This document shows positions 1 through 6,721 of a stretch of 15,464 nt of DNA, piece by piece. Each line of letters begins with the position of its first letter. Position 1 is the stretch's first letter. The position numbers and the translations under genes were made by a program. The DNA is from Rhodospirillales bacterium. Lineage in GTDB: Bacteria; Pseudomonadota; Alphaproteobacteria; Acetobacterales; Acetobacteraceae. The stretch is from assembly GCA_018971455.1 (NCBI GenBank), contig JAGXAV010000010.1:1-15464 (forward strand), given 5' to 3'. Below the pieces are notes generated by a model. That model searched no databases and had not been told where the DNA came from. It worked only from the letters and a program-made list of their open reading frames with translations.

Positions 1-886
1 GATGGTTCGGGTCCATGTTGGCTTGTATCTTGAATACCAGGGCGGTCAGTCCCGGCTCATTGGCTTCGACCACGCGCGTATCGGCCGGCTGGGCGCGCGG
101 CGGCGGCCCATATTCGGCAAGTCCGTCGAGCAGGTCGGTGACGCCGATATCCCGGATTGCACTGCCGAAGAAGACCGGCGTCAGGTGGCCGGCGGCAAAC
201 GGTCCGATGTCGAACTCCGGTAGAGCTGCGCGCACCAGGTCGAGCTCCTCGCCAAGCGTGGCCAGGCGGGGATCGGATTGCGGAAGATCAGCGAGCAGAT
301 GCATCTCGCGCTTGCGCAGATCATAGGTGCCGGCGAAATCCCGCCCCCGCCCGACCGGCCAGGTGACAGGTGCGGTGTCCAGCGCCAGCGCCGAGGATAT
401 CTCGTCAAGGAGGGCGAAGGCATCCTGGCTGTCGCGGTCCATCTTGTTGATGAACGTGAGAATGGGAATGTCGCGCAAGCGGCAGATCTCGAACAGCTTG
501 CGGGTTCGCTCTTCGATACCCTTGGCGGCGTCGATTACCATCACCGCGGCGTCGACCGCCGTCAGTGTGCGGTACGTGTCCTCCGAGAAATCCTCGTGGC
601 CGGGCGTGTCGAGCAGGTTGAACACGCAATCGGCATATTCGAAGGTCATGACCGAGGTCACGACGGAAATGCCTCGGTCGCGCTCGATGCCCATCCAGTC
701 CGAGCGGGTCCGCCGGCGCTCGCCCTTGGCACGCACGTTTCCGGCGAGCTGAATGGCGCCGCCGGCGCGCAGCAGCCGCTCCGTCAGCGTGGTCTTGCCC
801 GCATCCGGATGAGAGATGATGGCGAAGGTGCGGCGGCGGGCTATTTCCCGCGCGCTGGCGGCGTCGATGCTGGCTGTGCTGCTCAT
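1..886 (-). CDS. prfC: Peptide chain release factor 3 (5' part; gene continues past the left edge)
   Basis: RF3 is the translational GTPase that ejects RF1/RF2 from the ribosome after peptide release, in the cytoplasm. The visible 295 residues cover the G domain and the start of domain II. G1 is SHPDAGKTT at residues 25-33, the form typical of RF3 rather than EF-Tu/EF-G. Switch I follows at RGISV 71-75, G3 DTPGH at 93-97, G4 NKMD at 147-150 and a G5-like GSA at 241-243. The frame stays open to base 1; full RF3 is about 530 residues, so roughly 235 are missing. The ATG at 884-886 is chosen because MSSTASIDAASAREIARRRTF matches the short N-terminus before the P-loop. No clear Shine-Dalgarno precedes it. 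The gene follows the asparaginase gene on the same strand after 43 bases, so co-transcription is likely. The product call is secure. Confidence 0.96.
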   Translation of the reverse strand, partial: MSSTASIDAASAREIARRRTFAIISHPDAGKTTLTERLLRAGGAIQLAGNVRAKGERRRTRSDWMGIERDRGISVVTSVMTFEYADCVFNLLDTPGHEDFSEDTYRTLTAVDAAVMVIDAAKGIEERTRKLFEICRLRDIPILTFINKMDRDSQDAFALLDEISSALALDTAPVTWPVGRGRDFAGTYDLRKREMHLLADLPQSDPRLATLGEELDLVRAALPEFDIGPFAAGHLTPVFFGSAIRDIGVTDLLDGLAEYGPPPRAQPADTRVVEANEPGLTALVFKIQANMDPNH

Positions 887-929
887 GGGAACACGATTAT
901 TGGGAGCTGCGCATATTGGGCGTGGACGG

Positions 930-1922
930 TCAGGCGAAAGCGGCCGCGGGGCCCATGGCACCGATTTCCGTGCCCACCCAGTTGCGCAGCACCGGTCGGA
1001 TGAACGGGGCAAGGGTCTCGGCTGAGTCCGGGAGCAGCCTGGCGATGAGAGCCGCGGTTGCCACTTCAGCGGCTCGTCCGGCGCCGTCCTCACATTTGAC
1101 AGCAATGCCGAGGCCGAGTTCGGGAATGGCGACGCAGTAGACTCCCTCCGCGCCCGTCTTGGTGAACACACGCCCGCCGAGTGCCCCCATCAGCCGCGTG
1201 TCGAAGCGGTCGGTGCCGGCGACCATCAAGGGGTTCGCGGCGACGGCGGCACGGATGGTCCGCGCGGCGGCGGCGCGGTCGGCCGTCAGGCCCTCACCGC
1301 TGCCGAATCGGGCGAAGCCCTGCGCCAGGGCGCGCAGCGGGATCGCGTAGGTCGGGATCGAGCATCCGTCGATCGCCCGGTTGGTCGCGTCGAGGGTGGT
1401 CGCGGTCATCTCGGCGAGCGCTGTGGTGACCAGGCCCATGGTGGGGTGGTCGGGCTGCACATAGCCGGCCGGGTCGTGGCGTTGGTCGCATGCCAGGCAG
1501 ATAAAGCCGGCATGCTTGCCCGAGCAGTTGTTGTGAAGCGCGCTCGGCTCGGCGCCCTGAGCGGCCAGGCGCCGAGCGGCTGCCTCGTTGATTGGCCAAT
1601 GGCTGCCGCACTCCAAGCAGGTCTGATCGCGTCCTGCCCGGGCCAGCATGCTGGCGGCGACTGCGGTATGCGCCTCTTCGCCGGAATGCGACGAGCAGGC
1701 GAGAGCGATCTCGCTGTCCGTCAGGCCAAGACGCTCGGCCGCTCCGGTCTCGATCAGCGGCAGTGCGAGCAGGGCTTTCACGGCTGAACGGGGAAAAACC
1801 GCCCGGCCGATGTCTCCGGCACCGAAAACGATGCTACCCTTGGCATCGGCGATGACTGCCGCGCCGTGATGTGCGGATTCGACGCGCCCGCCGCGCAAGA
1901 TTTCGACCAGAACCGGGTCCAT
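930..1922 (-). CDS. L-asparaginase II, zinc-dependent Rhizobium etli (ReAV) type
   Basis: Hydrolyses L-asparagine to aspartate and ammonia; the absence of a signal peptide suggests a cytoplasmic enzyme. The 330-residue protein belongs to the asparaginase_II family (PF06089), unrelated in fold to E. coli AnsA/AnsB. All catalytic residues I recall for R. etli ReAV appear at a constant offset of two: Ser46 and Lys49 (PRSAVK), Ser78 (SSHSGE 77-82), Cys133 and Lys136 (HNNCSGKH 130-137), and Asp185 and Cys187 (DGC). Cys133, Lys136 and Cys187 match the zinc ligands. A conserved KTGAEG follows at 255-260. The start MDPVLVEILRGG at 1922 is preferred: a G6 run lies four bases upstream, while the alternative ATG at 1949 falls inside a hairpin. 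It sits between rpsD and prfC on the same strand. Substrate is inferred from the family. Confidence 0.93.
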   Translation of the reverse strand: MDPVLVEILRGGRVESAHHGAAVIADAKGSIVFGAGDIGRAVFPRSAVKALLALPLIETGAAERLGLTDSEIALACSSHSGEEAHTAVAASMLARAGRDQTCLECGSHWPINEAAARRLAAQGAEPSALHNNCSGKHAGFICLACDQRHDPAGYVQPDHPTMGLVTTALAEMTATTLDATNRAIDGCSIPTYAIPLRALAQGFARFGSGEGLTADRAAAARTIRAAVAANPLMVAGTDRFDTRLMGALGGRVFTKTGAEGVYCVAIPELGLGIAVKCEDGAGRAAEVATAALIARLLPDSAETLAPFIRPVLRNWVGTEIGAMGPAAAFA

Positions 1923-1940
1923 CAATCCCCCCAATGCCAA

Positions 1941-1969
1941 CGAGCCCATCTCCGCCGGAGATGGGCTCG
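1941..1969 (-). terminator. Perfect inverted repeat downstream of rpsD; possible leaky terminator or attenuator
   Basis: Arms of 14 bases (1941-1954 and 1956-1969) are fully complementary around one central base, in practice about 12 bp closing a CGCCG loop. The hairpin begins 24 bases after the rpsD stop. Read in the rpsD direction it is preceded by an A-rich stretch but followed by GTTGGCATTGG, which is not a U-tract. The better T-rich tail (TTTATTAT, 1970-1977) is on the plus-strand side, where no gene feeds in. It is therefore either a weak or factor-assisted rpsD terminator or an mRNA stabiliser. The asparaginase ATG lies only 18 bases beyond it. Confidence 0.6.
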
Positions 1970-1993
1970 TTTATTATCAAGCCATTGCAGGCG

Positions 1994-2611
1994 TTATCGC
2001 GAGTAGAACTCAACCACCAGATTGGGCTCCATCTGCACCGGGTAAGGCACATCCGAGAGCTTCGGGGCACGGGTCATGCGGCCCTTCATGGCGCGGTGGT
2101 CGACCTCGATGTACTCCGGCACATCGCGCTCGCTGGTCTGCGTGGCATCGAGCACCATGGCGAGTTGCTTGGATTTCTCCTTCACCTCGATGATGTCGTT
2201 GTCGCGGACCTGGAAGCTCGGAATGTTCACCCGCTTGCCGTTCACGGTGACATGGCCGTGGTTGACGAACTGGCGCGCGGCAAACGGAGTAATGGCAAAC
2301 TTCATGCGGTAGATGACGGCATCGAGCCGGCGTTCCAGCAATTCGATCAGATTTTCCGAGGTATCGCCCTTGCGGCGGGCGGCCTCGTCATAATACTTGC
2401 GAAATTGCTTCTCGCCGATATTTCCGTAATAGCCCTTGAGTTTTTGCTTGGCCATGAGCTGAATGCCGAAATCAGTCGGCTTCTGCTTGCGGCGCTGGCC
2501 GTGCTGGCCGGGACCATACTCACGCTTGGCGATCGGCGATTTCGGCCGGCCCCACAGATTCACGCCGAGGCGGCGATTGATTTTGTATTTGCTCTCGACC
2601 CGCTTGGTCAT
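1994..2611 (-). CDS. rpsD: 30S ribosomal protein S4
   Basis: S4 is a primary 16S rRNA-binding protein that nucleates 30S assembly and acts in decoding fidelity. The 205-residue product has the expected length. It opens [21 protein letters not shown] and has the S4 N-terminal domain followed by the S4 RNA-binding fold at about residues 94-155 ([27 protein letters not shown]), ending VEFYSR. It lacks the Cys cluster of zinc-type S4 proteins. The frame stays open upstream to an ATG at 2728, but the 2611 start is clear: AAGGAG stands seven bases before it, and the promoter -10 overlaps the longer frame's ATG. It is transcribed leftward ahead of the asparaginase and prfC genes. In many bacteria S4 represses its own mRNA; the roughly 107-base leader leaves room for this, but no known S4 site was recognised. 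Confidence 0.98.
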   Translation of the reverse strand: MTKRVESKYKINRRLGVNLWGRPKSPIAKREYGPGQHGQRRKQKPTDFGIQLMAKQKLKGYYGNIGEKQFRKYYDEAARRKGDTSENLIELLERRLDAVIYRMKFAITPFAARQFVNHGHVTVNGKRVNIPSFQVRDNDIIEVKEKSKQLAMVLDATQTSERDVPEYIEVDHRAMKGRMTRAPKLSDVPYPVQMEPNLVVEFYSR

Positions 2612-2618
2612 GCGGTGT

Positions 2619-2624
2619 CTCCTT
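2619..2624 (-). promoter_or_regulatory. Shine-Dalgarno of rpsD (AAGGAG), fixes the start
   Basis: On the minus strand AAGGAG precedes the ATG at 2611 by seven bases, the best ribosome binding site in the window. It decides for the 205-residue S4 start over the longer open frame that reaches 2728. Confidence 0.85.
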
Positions 2625-2633
2625 GTCTTCTGT

Positions 2634-2649
2634 GCCGCGAATATGCGGC
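2634..2649 (-). other. Small hairpin in the rpsD 5' leader
   Basis: GCCGC and GCGGC arms (five base pairs, six-base loop) lie about ten bases upstream of the rpsD Shine-Dalgarno in the predicted untranslated leader. It may affect ribosome access or be part of S4 feedback control. The stem is short and such repeats arise by chance in GC-rich DNA, so this is only a candidate. Confidence 0.3.
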
Positions 2650-2725
2650 TTGTTGCACCGGTAGGCCCCTCAAGCAGAGCGGCGGGGCGAGCCCTTGGCC
2701 CGTCCACGTTCCCGGCAGTGGCGCG

Positions 2726-2754
2726 CATCTAGGCGCGCGCAGGCCGCTTGTCAA
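2726..2754 (-). promoter_or_regulatory. Sigma70-type promoter of rpsD (TTGACA - 17 bp - TAGATG)
   Basis: On the minus strand a perfect -35 TTGACA (2749-2754) is followed by exactly 17 bases and TAGATG (2726-2731). Transcription would start near 2718, giving a leader of about 107 bases before the rpsD ATG. A perfect -35 with a relaxed -10 is common for ribosomal genes of alphaproteobacteria. Spacing, orientation and position all agree. Confidence 0.8.
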
Positions 2755-2784
2755 ACGCTGCCGGGGGCCATACTCACCGGGTCC

Positions 2785-3006
2785 ATGGTCACACGCGGCG
2801 AAATTATCATGCTCGGCCTCTCGGCCGGGGTCTCGGGCGGGCTCATCGGCGGCATGATGCTGGGCATCGGCATGAACCTGGTGGTTGCCGGCGCCAATAT
2901 CGGCTGGCTGCTCATGCTTCCGGCCGCCCCTGCCAGCGCCATCATCGGTTGGATCATGGCGCGCCGGCTGGCCGCCCAGCTCGATCCGCCGACGGCGGGT
3001 CGCTGA
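2785..3006 (+). CDS. Small glycine-rich membrane protein, function unknown
   Basis: Not recognised as a named family. The 73-residue product starts MVTRGEIIMLGLSAG. It has a hydrophobic glycine-rich segment at about residues 8-32 (GLSAGVSGGLIGGMMLGIGM), a second at about 33-60 (LVVAGANIGWLLMLPAAPASAIIGW), and a basic, polar tail (MARRLAAQLDPPTAGR). This predicts two membrane helices with small-residue packing faces. Codons end mainly in G or C like neighbouring genes, supporting real coding. An in-frame start further upstream (2695) would overlap the rpsD promoter; the ATG at 2785 is the first that begins just before the hydrophobic part. No strong Shine-Dalgarno is seen. It diverges from rpsD and converges on the acyl-CoA synthetase gene, with 39 bases between stops. 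No functional clue comes from neighbours. Confidence 0.6.
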   Translation: MVTRGEIIMLGLSAGVSGGLIGGMMLGIGMNLVVAGANIGWLLMLPAAPASAIIGWIMARRLAAQLDPPTAGR

Positions 3007-3035
3007 CCAGGGGCTTTACCACCAGGCCGGCCGCG

Positions 3036-3052
3036 GGGCTGGATGTCAGCCC
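3036..3052. terminator. Short hairpin between convergent genes
   Basis: GGGCTG and CAGCCC form a six-bp stem with a five-base loop in the gap between the small membrane protein gene and the acyl-CoA synthetase gene, overlapping the latter's stop codon. No U-tract follows on either strand. It could help end transcription from both sides but is weak. Confidence 0.25.
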
Positions 3053-4851
3053 TGCAACCCGCCAAGCAGCTCGGCATGAGCTTGCATGACGTGCTGGCGA
3101 CGCACTTTCTGGGTCGCGGTCATGAGCCCGTTCTCGATGGTGAAGGGGCCGACCACCGCGTGGCGGCGGATGCGTTCGGTCACCGAAAGGCGCTTGTTCA
3201 CGTCGCTGACCGCCGCGGCAACCTCCAGCTCATCGTGGCCCTGCTCCGGTACCACGAGGGCGATGATGCCGGCGCGGCCCTCGCCAACCACCATCGCCTG
3301 GGCAATGGCGGGCTCGGCCACCAGCAGCCCTTCGATGCGCGCCGGGGAGATGTTCTCCCCGCCGGACAGTACGATCATGTCGCGCTTGCGATCGGTGATA
3401 CGCAGATAGCCGTCAGCGTCCAGCGTGCCGATGTCGCCGGTGTGCAGCCAACCCTCCCGCAGAACGGCGGCGGTCTCCGCCGGTCGGCCCCAATAGCCGT
3501 CCATGACCAGACCGCCGCGCACGAGGATTTCGCCATCCTCGGCCAGGCGAAGTTCAACCCCCTCCAGTGGCCTTCCAACCGTGTCAATGCGCGTGGCGCC
3601 GGGAGGATTGGCCGAGATCACCGGCCCAGCTTCGGTCTGACCGTAGCCCTGCATCAGGGCGATGCCGAGACCGAGAAAGAACTTGCCCACCTCCGGCTCC
3701 AACCGGGCGCCACCGGACATGGCGGCACGCAGCCTTCCGCCGAAACGGGCGCGAATCTTGCTTCGCACGAGGGCTTCGAGCAGCGGATCGAGCAGGCGGT
3801 CGGTGAGCGACAAACGATGCTCCGCGCGGCGCAGCCCGACCGCGAGGGCGCGGGCGAAGAGCGCCCGCTTCCACGCCGCCTCGCGCGCCACGCCGGCGAG
3901 GATGCGGCCGCGAATCACCTCGAGGACCCGCGGCACCATCGTCATGATGGTTGGGCGCACGGTCAGCATGTCGGCGGCCAAATGCTCCATGCCGCGGGTG
4001 TAGACGACCTCGGTGCCCATGCTGAGCAGAAAGAACTGCCCGGCCGTGTGCTCGTAGCTGTGCGAGAGCGGCAGGAAGGACAGGTAGGTCTCGTGATCGA
4101 GCCTCAGCGGGCGGACCAACGCGTGGGCGCCGCGGCAATTGGACAGGATGGCGCGGTGTGGCAGCATCACACCGCGCGGCGCGCCGCCGGTCCCGGAGGT
4201 GTAGATCAGGCAGGCCATCGCCCCGGGGGGGATCAGGGCGGCCTCGGCTGCAATGGCGGAGATGTCCGCGGTGCTGGCTGCGAGTGCCGGCCATCGGGCA
4301 ATAGTGATGCCGGGCGCGGTGAATTCCTCCATCGTCACCAGCAGGTCGAGTGGACCGGCCGCGGCCAGGCGCAGGGCAAGAGCGGCGGTCGAGACGATCG
4401 CGACCCGCGCACCACTGTCGCGGAGGATATGGGCGTGGTCGGCCACCGTGTTCGTCATATACGCTGGCACCGGAACGGCGCGGATGGCCATCAGAGCCAC
4501 TTCCGAGATCGGCACTTCCGGGCGGTTCTCCGAGACGATCACCACGCGATCGCCGGCAGAGACACCGAGGCTGCGCAACTGCTGGCCGAGGCTGGCAGCC
4601 TGGCCGGCGAAACTGTTCCAGCTTGTGGTGTGCCAGGCGCCGTCCCGGAAATGGCGCAACATGGCCCGCCCGCCCCACAGCCGGGCACGGTCGAACATCA
4701 TGGCAGCGAGGTTCGGCCAGTCCGGGTAGGTGTCCTCCGGCCAAGGATGCAAGGCTGCGCGGCTCCCGCTTGGTTCGAATCGCCCGGATGAGGCGAGATT
4801 AGAGGGACGTCGGGCCGCGCGCCAGAAGCCCTCGGCGCCGGTTCGGGGCAT
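3046..4851 (-). CDS. AMP-forming long-chain-type acyl-CoA synthetase
   Basis: Adenylates a carboxylic acid with ATP and transfers the acyl group to CoA; the FAA1/FadD-like sequence suggests a medium- or long-chain fatty acid. The 601-residue protein has the ATP loop YTSGTGGAPRG at 217-227, the adenylate-binding QGYGQTEAGP at 401-410, TGD at 471-473, the hinge ITDRKRDMIVLSGGENISP at 485-503, and a C-terminal ATQKVRR with Lys582 in the catalytic lysine position. The ATP loop departs from the usual YTSGTTGxPKG: Gly replaces the third Thr and Arg replaces Lys. The start at 4851 (MPRTGAEGFW) has GAGCAGG just upstream; a longer frame from 4935 would overlap the divergent pepF start. No signal peptide is evident. 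The ends are complete and the frame intact, so it looks functional. Exact substrate cannot be read from sequence. Confidence 0.9.
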   Translation of the reverse strand: MPRTGAEGFWRAARRPSNLASSGRFEPSGSRAALHPWPEDTYPDWPNLAAMMFDRARLWGGRAMLRHFRDGAWHTTSWNSFAGQAASLGQQLRSLGVSAGDRVVIVSENRPEVPISEVALMAIRAVPVPAYMTNTVADHAHILRDSGARVAIVSTAALALRLAAAGPLDLLVTMEEFTAPGITIARWPALAASTADISAIAAEAALIPPGAMACLIYTSGTGGAPRGVMLPHRAILSNCRGAHALVRPLRLDHETYLSFLPLSHSYEHTAGQFFLLSMGTEVVYTRGMEHLAADMLTVRPTIMTMVPRVLEVIRGRILAGVAREAAWKRALFARALAVGLRRAEHRLSLTDRLLDPLLEALVRSKIRARFGGRLRAAMSGGARLEPEVGKFFLGLGIALMQGYGQTEAGPVISANPPGATRIDTVGRPLEGVELRLAEDGEILVRGGLVMDGYWGRPAETAAVLREGWLHTGDIGTLDADGYLRITDRKRDMIVLSGGENISPARIEGLLVAEPAIAQAMVVGEGRAGIIALVVPEQGHDELEVAAAVSDVNKRLSVTERIRRHAVVGPFTIENGLMTATQKVRRQHVMQAHAELLGGLQG

Positions 4852-4933
4852 TGCCTGCTCGCCGCCCTTTGACCTTCGCACCGTATAACTTACATGTCGG
4901 GTTGCAGAGCAGCAGGATAGGAACCTCCCCGAC
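4852..4933. promoter_or_regulatory. Divergent control region between the acyl-CoA synthetase and pepF genes
   Basis: These 82 bases must hold promoters for both genes. The only AT-rich core is TATAACTTACATGT at 4884-4897, which can supply a -10-like element on either strand (TATAAC on plus, TTATAC on minus). TTGACC at 4869-4874 lies 17 bases before TACATG (4891-4896, spacing 16-17), a poor plus-strand match. AGGAA (4919-4923) is the probable pepF ribosome binding site, ten bases before its ATG. Confidence 0.4.
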
Positions 4934-6721
4934 ATGCCAGACGGACATGCCGCCGCCGAAGGCGCGGCCCTCCCCAGTTGGGACCTCGCCGACCTCTATC
5001 CCGGTCCGGACAGCCCCGAACTTGCCGCGGCACTGGATGGCGCGGAACAGGCCGCGAAGGATTTCGCGGCCGCCTGGAGCGGGCGTCTCGCGGGTCTGAC
5101 CGGGGCTGAGTTGGCAGGTGCCATCGCCGCCTATGAGCGGATCGAGGAAGTGCTGGGCCGGGTGATGTCCTACGCCCAGTTGCTGTTCAGTGGTGACTCC
5201 AACGACCCTGCCATCGGCCGTTTTTACCAGTCGATGAGCGAACGGGTGACGGTGATCTCCAGCCATATGCTCTTCTTCACGCTGGAGCTGAACCGCGTTG
5301 ACGACGCGGTGCTGAAGGCCAAGCTCGCCGACCCGTCGCTCGCCCGCTGGCGGCCGTGGCTGCGCGACTTGAGGGTGTTCCGTCCGCATCAGCTTGCCGA
5401 CGAGCTCGAGAAGCTGCTGCATGAGAAGGAGGTCACCGGTCGGGCCGCCTGGTCGCGCCTGTTCGACGAGACCATCGCCGGGCTGCGCGTGCCACTCGGC
5501 GGCGAGGAACTGACGGTGAGCGCCGTCCTCAACAAGCTGTCGGATACTGACCGGGCCGTGCGCGAGGCGGCGGGGCGGACGATTGGCGAGGTGTTCGGTA
5601 AGAATCTTCGTCTCTTCGCGCTGATCACCAATACGCTCGCCAAGGACAAGGAGATCATCGACACCTGGCGCCACTTCCCGCGACCCGAGAGCTATCGGAA
5701 CCGCGCCAACATGGTTGAGGACGAGGTGGTCGACGCGCTGGTTGCGGCGGTGTCGTCCGACTATGCGCGGCTGTCCCACCGCTACTACCAGATGAAGGCC
5801 AAGTGGCTCGGTCTGCCGAAGCTGCAGCACTGGGACCGTAACGCCCCCCTGCCGGGCGATGACGACCGCGACATCGGGTGGGCTGAGGCGAAGCGGCGTG
5901 TGCTCGGCGCTTATGGAGCCTTCGCACCCGAACTGGCCGAGATCGGCGGGCGCTTTTTCGAGCGGCCCTGGATCGACGCCGATCTGCGCCCCGGCAAGGC
6001 TGGCGGCGCGTTCGCTCATCCGACTGTTCCGTCCGCGCACCCCTATTTGCTGCTTAACTACCATGGCCGCACGCGCGATGTGATGACTCTCGCCCACGAA
6101 CTCGGCCACGGCGTGCACCAGGTGCTGGCCGGTGAGCAAGGGTATCTCATGGCCGGCACGCCCCTCACTCTGGCCGAGACGGCGAGCGTGTTCGGCGAGA
6201 TGCTGACTTTTCGCGCTTTGCTCGATGCGGAAACCGATCCGGCGCGCCGGCGCATCATGCTGGCCTCCAAGGTCGAGGACATGTTGAACACGGTGGTGCG
6301 CCAGACGGCGTTCTATCAATTCGAGTCGCGGCTGCACGCCGAGCGGCGCAGCGGCGAGGTGATGGCCGAACGCATTGGCGAGATCTGGATGCAGGTGCAG
6401 ACGGAGAGTCTTGGCCCGGCTTTCGAATTCACCCCCGAATATCGAGTGTTCTGGACCTATGTGCCGCACTTCATCCACACGCCGTTCTACGTCTATGCCT
6501 ATGCCTTTGGCGACTGCTTGGTGAATGCGCTTTACGCCGTGTTTCAGTCCGGCCACCCTGGCTTTCAGGCCAAGTATCTCGACATGCTGCGTGCCGGCGG
6601 CACGCTGCGGCACAAGGAACTATTGGCGCCCTTCGGCCTCGATGCATCCGACCCTGCCTTCTGGCGACGCGGGCTTGACGTAATTTCGGCCTTTATCGAC
6701 GAGTTGGAGGCGGTGTCCTGA
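4934..6721 (+). CDS. pepF: Oligoendopeptidase F, M3 family zinc metallopeptidase
   Basis: A cytoplasmic zinc peptidase that trims oligopeptides, here of the PepF/M3 clade (595 residues, typical length about 600). The zinc site is HELGH at residues 388-392 within LAHELGHGVHQ, with Glu389 as catalytic base. The third zinc ligand is Glu415 in LAETASVFGE, 23 residues beyond, as in M3 peptidases. The substrate-binding signature HFIHTPFYVYAYAFG is at 512-526. The N-terminal helical domain (about 20-200) begins LPSWDLADLYPG, a PepF hallmark. The ATG at 4934 has AGGAA ten bases upstream. The gene diverges from the acyl-CoA synthetase and its stop overlaps the probable start of the ABC1 kinase gene, so the two are very likely co-transcribed and translationally coupled. 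All key residues are present. Confidence 0.96.
   Translation: MPDGHAAAEGAALPSWDLADLYPGPDSPELAAALDGAEQAAKDFAAAWSGRLAGLTGAELAGAIAAYERIEEVLGRVMSYAQLLFSGDSNDPAIGRFYQSMSERVTVISSHMLFFTLELNRVDDAVLKAKLADPSLARWRPWLRDLRVFRPHQLADELEKLLHEKEVTGRAAWSRLFDETIAGLRVPLGGEELTVSAVLNKLSDTDRAVREAAGRTIGEVFGKNLRLFALITNTLAKDKEIIDTWRHFPRPESYRNRANMVEDEVVDALVAAVSSDYARLSHRYYQMKAKWLGLPKLQHWDRNAPLPGDDDRDIGWAEAKRRVLGAYGAFAPELAEIGGRFFERPWIDADLRPGKAGGAFAHPTVPSAHPYLLLNYHGRTRDVMTLAHELGHGVHQVLAGEQGYLMAGTPLTLAETASVFGEMLTFRALLDAETDPARRRIMLASKVEDMLNTVVRQTAFYQFESRLHAERRSGEVMAERIGEIWMQVQTESLGPAFEFTPEYRVFWTYVPHFIHTPFYVYAYAFGDCLVNALYAVFQSGHPGFQAKYLDMLRAGGTLRHKELLAPFGLDASDPAFWRRGLDVISAFIDELEAVS
6706..6710 (+). promoter_or_regulatory. Shine-Dalgarno GGAGG at the pepF end, pointing to a CTG start
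   Basis: GGAGG lies in the last codons of pepF, seven bases before CTG at 6718-6720. It is too far (40 bases) to serve the first in-frame TTG at 6751, and no ATG or GTG lies in frame between. This site is the main reason for placing the kinase start at 6718. Confidence 0.55.

Noticed and set aside
1994..2728. Longer S4 frame starting at 2728
   Set aside because: The extra 39 residues are not S4-like, the ATG lies inside the rpsD -10 element, and a perfect Shine-Dalgarno marks the 2611 start.
3043..4791. Long open frame on the plus strand opposite the acyl-CoA synthetase
   Set aside because: Its translation is rich in His, Gln, Arg and Gly without any domain, and the opposite strand carries a full motif set. 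It is a GC-rich shadow. The same applies to 4799-6613 (minus), 6565-8028 (minus), 8400-10148 (plus) and 12447-14045 (minus).
4869..4890. TTGACC and TATAACT as a paired -35/-10 for pepF
   Set aside because: Only nine bases separate the two elements, too short for sigma70 contact. Kept only as separate weak elements.
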